Source: Maylandia zebra
Taxonomy: Eukaryota > Chordata > Actinopteri > Cichliformes > Cichlidae
Length of the DNA: 64,000 bases
Assembly: GCF_041146795.1 (NCBI RefSeq)
Contig: NC_135169.1
Span: forward strand, 13,878,852 to 13,942,851
Reading direction: 5' to 3'
Made by a program: the position numbers and the translations under genes. This document shows, piece by piece, positions 60,061 through 64,000 of this stretch (its first letter is position 1; every line of letters starts with the position of its first letter). Under the pieces are notes generated by a model that was not told the origin of the DNA, ran no database searches, and worked only from the letters and a program-made list of their open reading frames with translations.

Positions 60061-60160
60061 ACATTGCTGTGACAGGGTTTGTGTATAATTTGACACATTA
60101 AACACTTAAAACTACAATAACTGATTTTTGTGTTCTTGTTTTCAGCAGAATCACAAACAG
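60061..60160. repeat. Duplicated 100-bp segment, copy 1
   Basis: The block from gctgtgacagggtttg to cagcagaatcacaaaca recurs at 62847-62950 with about 10% difference. The block includes a good acceptor-like tract (gtgttcttgttttcag). Confidence 0.8.
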
Positions 60161-62846
60161 CACAGGTTGGTTTTCCACAGAAACACAGCTCATGTTCATG
60201 TTTATGCTCGAGGCAAACACTGAACTGTATATGTCAAAAGGAAATAATGTTTGGTATTTATGCCTCCATGAATGAAGTGAACTTATGACAAACAGGTTTA
60301 CAACACATGAGCATGTTTTATTCTCTGGATGGTGAAGGCTTCAAACTTTGCATTTGTGAGGTTGAACTTTTATAAAATTGTGTTTTGTTGCTGTTTAGAG
60401 AGCAAATCTGTCAAATGTCAGTGTGATGACTCCAATTTCACAGATGGATGAGGAAGCATGAAGACATTTGTTTTCTCTTTGTTTGTCTGACAATGTACAA
60501 ATTTCACATAGCACGCAGTTTTTTGTCCAATCAGAGGTGTTGAAATGTCAGCTGACTGACCCTCTCCAACATGCTCCGCCCTCTGCTCTGCCTGTCTGTA
60601 AAACAATGATTTGCACATATCTCATCAGTCTTGCACAAAATATAAAAATCTATTCATTTGATCAGAGCATTGATCCATGTTTGTGCAGTGTTTTGTTTTT
60701 GCATTAACCCCAAATATTTCCCTACAAAATAAGTGACAAAGTGAAACATCACATCAACCATTATGGAGTCGCCCCTGATATAAAACCATGATGTGATCCA
60801 AACTGAGGATTATGCTTATTATGAAGGAGAAAACCACAGAGAGATGCTCAAACTGTTTTTATGTCAGGCTGTAAAACATGTTAACTTCTGCTATGAGTTT
60901 AATATTGAACATTAAATGCTGGGACACTTTTACCTGAATAACCAGTGACTTCTGAGTGAGATCAGAGCACAGCCTCATAAAGAGGAGCTGTACAAGTTCT
61001 TGACGCAGCACATGTAGCAGACCTAGTTCCAGGAACCAACGCTGCATCATGTGACTTCCTCTTCAGCACTAAAGAATGCTGCTGCTCAGGTCCTGTGAAG
61101 ACAAATGAATAAACAAATCAACGCTGTCAAAGTTTCAGAACAAAATTTTAAAAATGGGTACATTTTTGCATTAAATGCATCACTGGGTGAGGCCAAATGT
61201 CTTTTTACATTACACCACAGTCATGAAGAGTGTGAGACAAAATGTAGACGCAGTTGTATCACAGCTGTTAGCAGGACAAAGAGCTTTAAGAAGACATGAA
61301 GAGCATTATTGTTGAATGTCTTTAATCCTGCAGTGACAAACTTATTTCAGTGTTTCCTGTTGCTGTTGTCCTGTTTGTGTAAGAAGAGGCTGAATAAGCA
61401 TCCGTCAGTGGGAGGTTCCCATCAGGTGTCTCCACCGTGGACTCCACCTCCATCCCCGCTCTCCAGGATCCACATAAAGAGAGACGGACGGAGAGAGCAG
61501 CGTCTTCTTCACAGAGACACCACCTGCAGAATCACCAGAGAGCCTCCTGAGCAGCAGCCTTCATCCTCCTCATCCTCCATCAGAGCTGCAGGTAAGACGA
61601 GCTGCACACCTGGACTCTTGCTCTGCCTCTTGTAACACACATCAGGACGGCTCAGTGGACACATTTCAGAGCTGAACAACACATCAGTGTTAGGACTGTT
61701 AACAGACTGCACAACAAACACATCACAGACAGATGAAGGTGTGAAAACCGACTTTTAGTGTTTTATCCAGATGTTAAAAGCTGAGTTCAGTGTTTTGGGG
61801 CTGGTGGTCATCATTCCTCCTGTTCTTACTGGACGTCAGGAGATCCTTTCCTGATGTGCTTGGAGCACAAAGCTCCACAGAGAATAGATTTGAATGTTTG
61901 TCTAATTTATCATTGTTGGAGACAAACTTCCTCAAACTGAACTAAAGTAAAACAGAAACATTTTATTTGAACATCCCAACCTGTTGCATGGATACGACAG
62001 TGCCGTCAGTCTGTTAGTGTTTCCTGTCAGGAACCTCGCTTACTTTCAGCTCAAGCTGAGCTCAATATCCTGGCTTTTTATGCACTCACACTTTTATTTA
62101 CTTGTTTTATCTGATTTATTATTTATTGTTTATTTACTGACTGTTTGTATGCAGTGTATATTTGTATAACTTCTACAGCACTTTGGTCAACAGGTTGTTT
62201 TAAACGTGCTGTATAAATAAGCTTTGACTGACACATAAAGTAAAGCCAGCTTTGCATTGTTGGAATAATTTGGTGAATTTCCAACAAGCTGGTGACTCAC
62301 CCTCCTGCCCCTCCCTCACTTTTCTTTCTAATAAAGCTTCTCATGTCCATCGTTGATGAGCTTCAGCTGGTTAGCAAACACCAGTTTGTCAGACCTGGAC
62401 CAATCAACACTGTCAGCTTACAGGTGCTGTCGGAGGAATGCAGTGCTGTGATTGGTTGGTGATGCTTGGGTAGTCTGGTCAGAGACGTGAGTGTGACTTC
62501 TGCCCAGATAAACTGTGACGCCTGAACACATCTTTACTTTAATAAACATTTATTTTTACTCTGGAGCCCCGAACACCTCGGGCTGAAGACACGCCCACTT
62601 TTATTTAACCTTATCTAAAGAAAGCTGCTGCTCAGGTCCTGGTGACAGAAACCTGTGAACACGTCAAAGCTGACAAAGAGTCCGAACACAGCGTCACATG
62701 ACACTGACAGCACTGCTCAGTGGACACAAAAACACTCAGAGGGTTTTTGTGTTGTTACAGAATAAAGTGTTTTGTATTTTGTTGATGTGTGATGTTATAT
62801 AGAGCTGATCATGTATTATGCCATCTATAAGTTTGTCTTTTTATCA

Positions 62847-62950
62847 CTGCTGTGACAGAGTTTGTGTTTGTGTATAATTTGATACATCAAACACTTCAAA
62901 TTACAATAACTGATTTTTGTCTTCTTGTTTTCAGCAGAATCACAAACACA
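62847..62950. repeat. Duplicated 100-bp segment, copy 2
   Basis: Second copy of the segment at 60061-60160, same orientation, 2.8 kb away. It includes a small internal tgtttg insertion and the same acceptor-like tract. Confidence 0.8.
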
Positions 62951-63239
62951 GTGTAGCCAGATGGGCTACTCGCCTTTCTTTTTCTCTCTCTCTCTCCTGC
63001 GCTCGTTCTCTTCGCTGCACAACTAGGTTAATTGAGAACCTACCTGCATATTGATTGCAGGGTGGCGTTAGCCCGTATAAAGCTAAGCCGGTGTTTTTGT
63101 TGGATCATTCCTCCCGTGCATTCAGCGCAAAGCAGCAGTAAATGCTGGCACATTGCGACGGACTGATCAGCAAGAGCAGATCATATGACAGCTACAGGTA
63201 TGCTCTTGCTTAACCTTAGATTCCCTCCGAATACTGGAA

Positions 63240-64000
63240 TTTGTGTTATTTGTATTTGTATTTATTTATTTATTGTCATTGTCAAGAACAATGAAATTGC
63301 GTTTGGGGCTTCCATACAACCCCAAAAAAAGAAGAAAATAATAAATACCCCTTAAAACCCAAGTGTACATATTTAACCCAGTGTGACTCCAATGCAATAA
63401 GACAATCCTTAGCAATAATGTTCGTAGAAATTCAGACAAAGACCTGAGAAACATGACAAAATACAACAATGCAACCCATTCAATATTATTGTACTGTGAG
63501 ATATGATATCAGATATGATAGTTATCTATTTAAGAAAGAGGGGGGGGGGGGGCAGGAGGGGGAAGAGAATAAAGATATGATGCACCAATGCAGACCAGTT
63601 CATTGCTATTAAGAAGTTGGATATGGTTATTGTCCGTGAGAGGGGGGCAGAGAGTTCAGGAGCCTCACAGCCTGTGGATACAGGCTGTTGGCCAGTCTGG
63701 ATGTTCTGGCCTGTATAGACCTGTACCTTCTCCCTGAGGGCAGCAGATGGAAAAGGTGGCGCGCAGGGTGATGTTGGTCCCGCAGGATACTGTGCACCCT
63801 CCTCAGACAGCGAGTGGGGAAGATATTACTGATCTCTGGCAGACTTGTTCCAATAATTCTGCCAGCTTCTTTCACCACCCGCTGGAGTGCTTGCTGATCG
63901 GCCTTGGTGCAGCTGGGGAACCACACTAGAAATCCATACGTCAGAACGCTGCTGATGGCACAGTTGTAGAAGTTCAACATCAGAGATCTGGGAATGTGTG
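63240..64000 (-). mobile_element. Non-LTR retrotransposon, 3' part, running off the right edge
   Basis: On the minus strand 63627-63980 is an open frame for the C-terminus of a reverse transcriptase (AISSVLTYGFLVWFPSCT, RCLRRVHSILRDQHHPAR, LLPSGRRYRSIQARTSRLAN). The 3' UTR runs to about 63270, and its end (atttcattgttcttgacaa, then a taaa repeat) is typical of fish LINEs. A G-run lies at 63541-63552. The 5' part is outside the window. Confidence 0.85.

Larger units (their letters stand above)
59248..63239. other. Downstream of wdr55, no gene recognised
   Basis: The first 500 bases are the likely wdr55 3' UTR. A repeat-like stretch (ctcatccaagaagcttcttcag) lies at 59930-59960. A frame at 61309-61635 ends in a serine run at a GT donor (aggtaag at 61589), so a UTR or first exon of another gene is possible but unproven. 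The interval 62950-63220 is pyrimidine-rich and ends at another possible donor (caggtatg). Confidence 0.4.

Overview
The window is nuclear DNA of a ray-finned fish. It has multi-exon genes with GT-AG introns, long AT-rich spacers, microsatellites and many fish-type repeats: Tc1/mariner remnants, L2-like LINE tails, tRNA-derived SINEs, and hAT-like and piggyBac-like MITEs. Several of these families are ones I associate with percomorphs, cichlids in particular, but that finer placement rests on memory of repeat consensus sequences.

Layout, left to right. (1) At 1.5 kb there is a candidate first coding exon of a gene leaving the window to the left on the minus strand. (2) 3.2-12.9 kb, minus: an unusually large PSIP1/LEDGF-like gene with an N-terminal PWWP domain, a C-terminal integrase-binding-type (IBD) domain, and between them a huge Lys/Glu-rich linker containing a tandem repeat. 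(3) 16.0-18.2 kb, minus: an intact two-Ig-domain Fc-receptor-like membrane protein. A decayed inverted copy lies at 21.7-23.5 kb on the plus strand, and nested LINEs sit between them. (4) 24.1-29.2 kb, minus: a compact basonuclin-2-like gene that stops after the first zinc-finger pair. (5) 29.2-38.7 kb: gene-poor DNA with a Tc1/mariner-superfamily element that has 109-bp perfect inverted repeats but a broken transposase, plus a SINE. (6) 39.0-52.3 kb, minus: CCDC171, rebuilt here from 24 coding exons into 1332 codons, close to the human protein. An unexplained coding-like exon lies just beyond its 3' end. (7) 53.0-59.2 kb, plus: WDR55 in four exons, head-to-head with CCDC171 across a short shared promoter region. 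(8) 59.2-64 kb: repeats and a LINE running off the right edge.

PSIP1, CCDC171 and BNC2 are neighbours on human 9p22 (established knowledge, recalled). The window therefore carries a rearranged copy of that block, with the order changed to psip1-like, bnc2-like, ccdc171 and WDR55 attached. The PSIP1-like protein is expanded and altered at IBD contact positions, and the BNC2-like protein is truncated. This suggests, as inference only, a relaxed or rapidly evolving duplicate from the teleost genome duplication.

I found no prokaryote-type operon, no CRISPR array and no credible tRNA or rRNA gene. The strongest candidates for something undescribed are the expanded PSIP1 linker, the truncated BNC2-like gene, the orphan exon at 38.7 kb, and a set of near-perfect hairpins. 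One hairpin looks like a 47-bp element made only of two fused inverted repeats with a TA target duplication.
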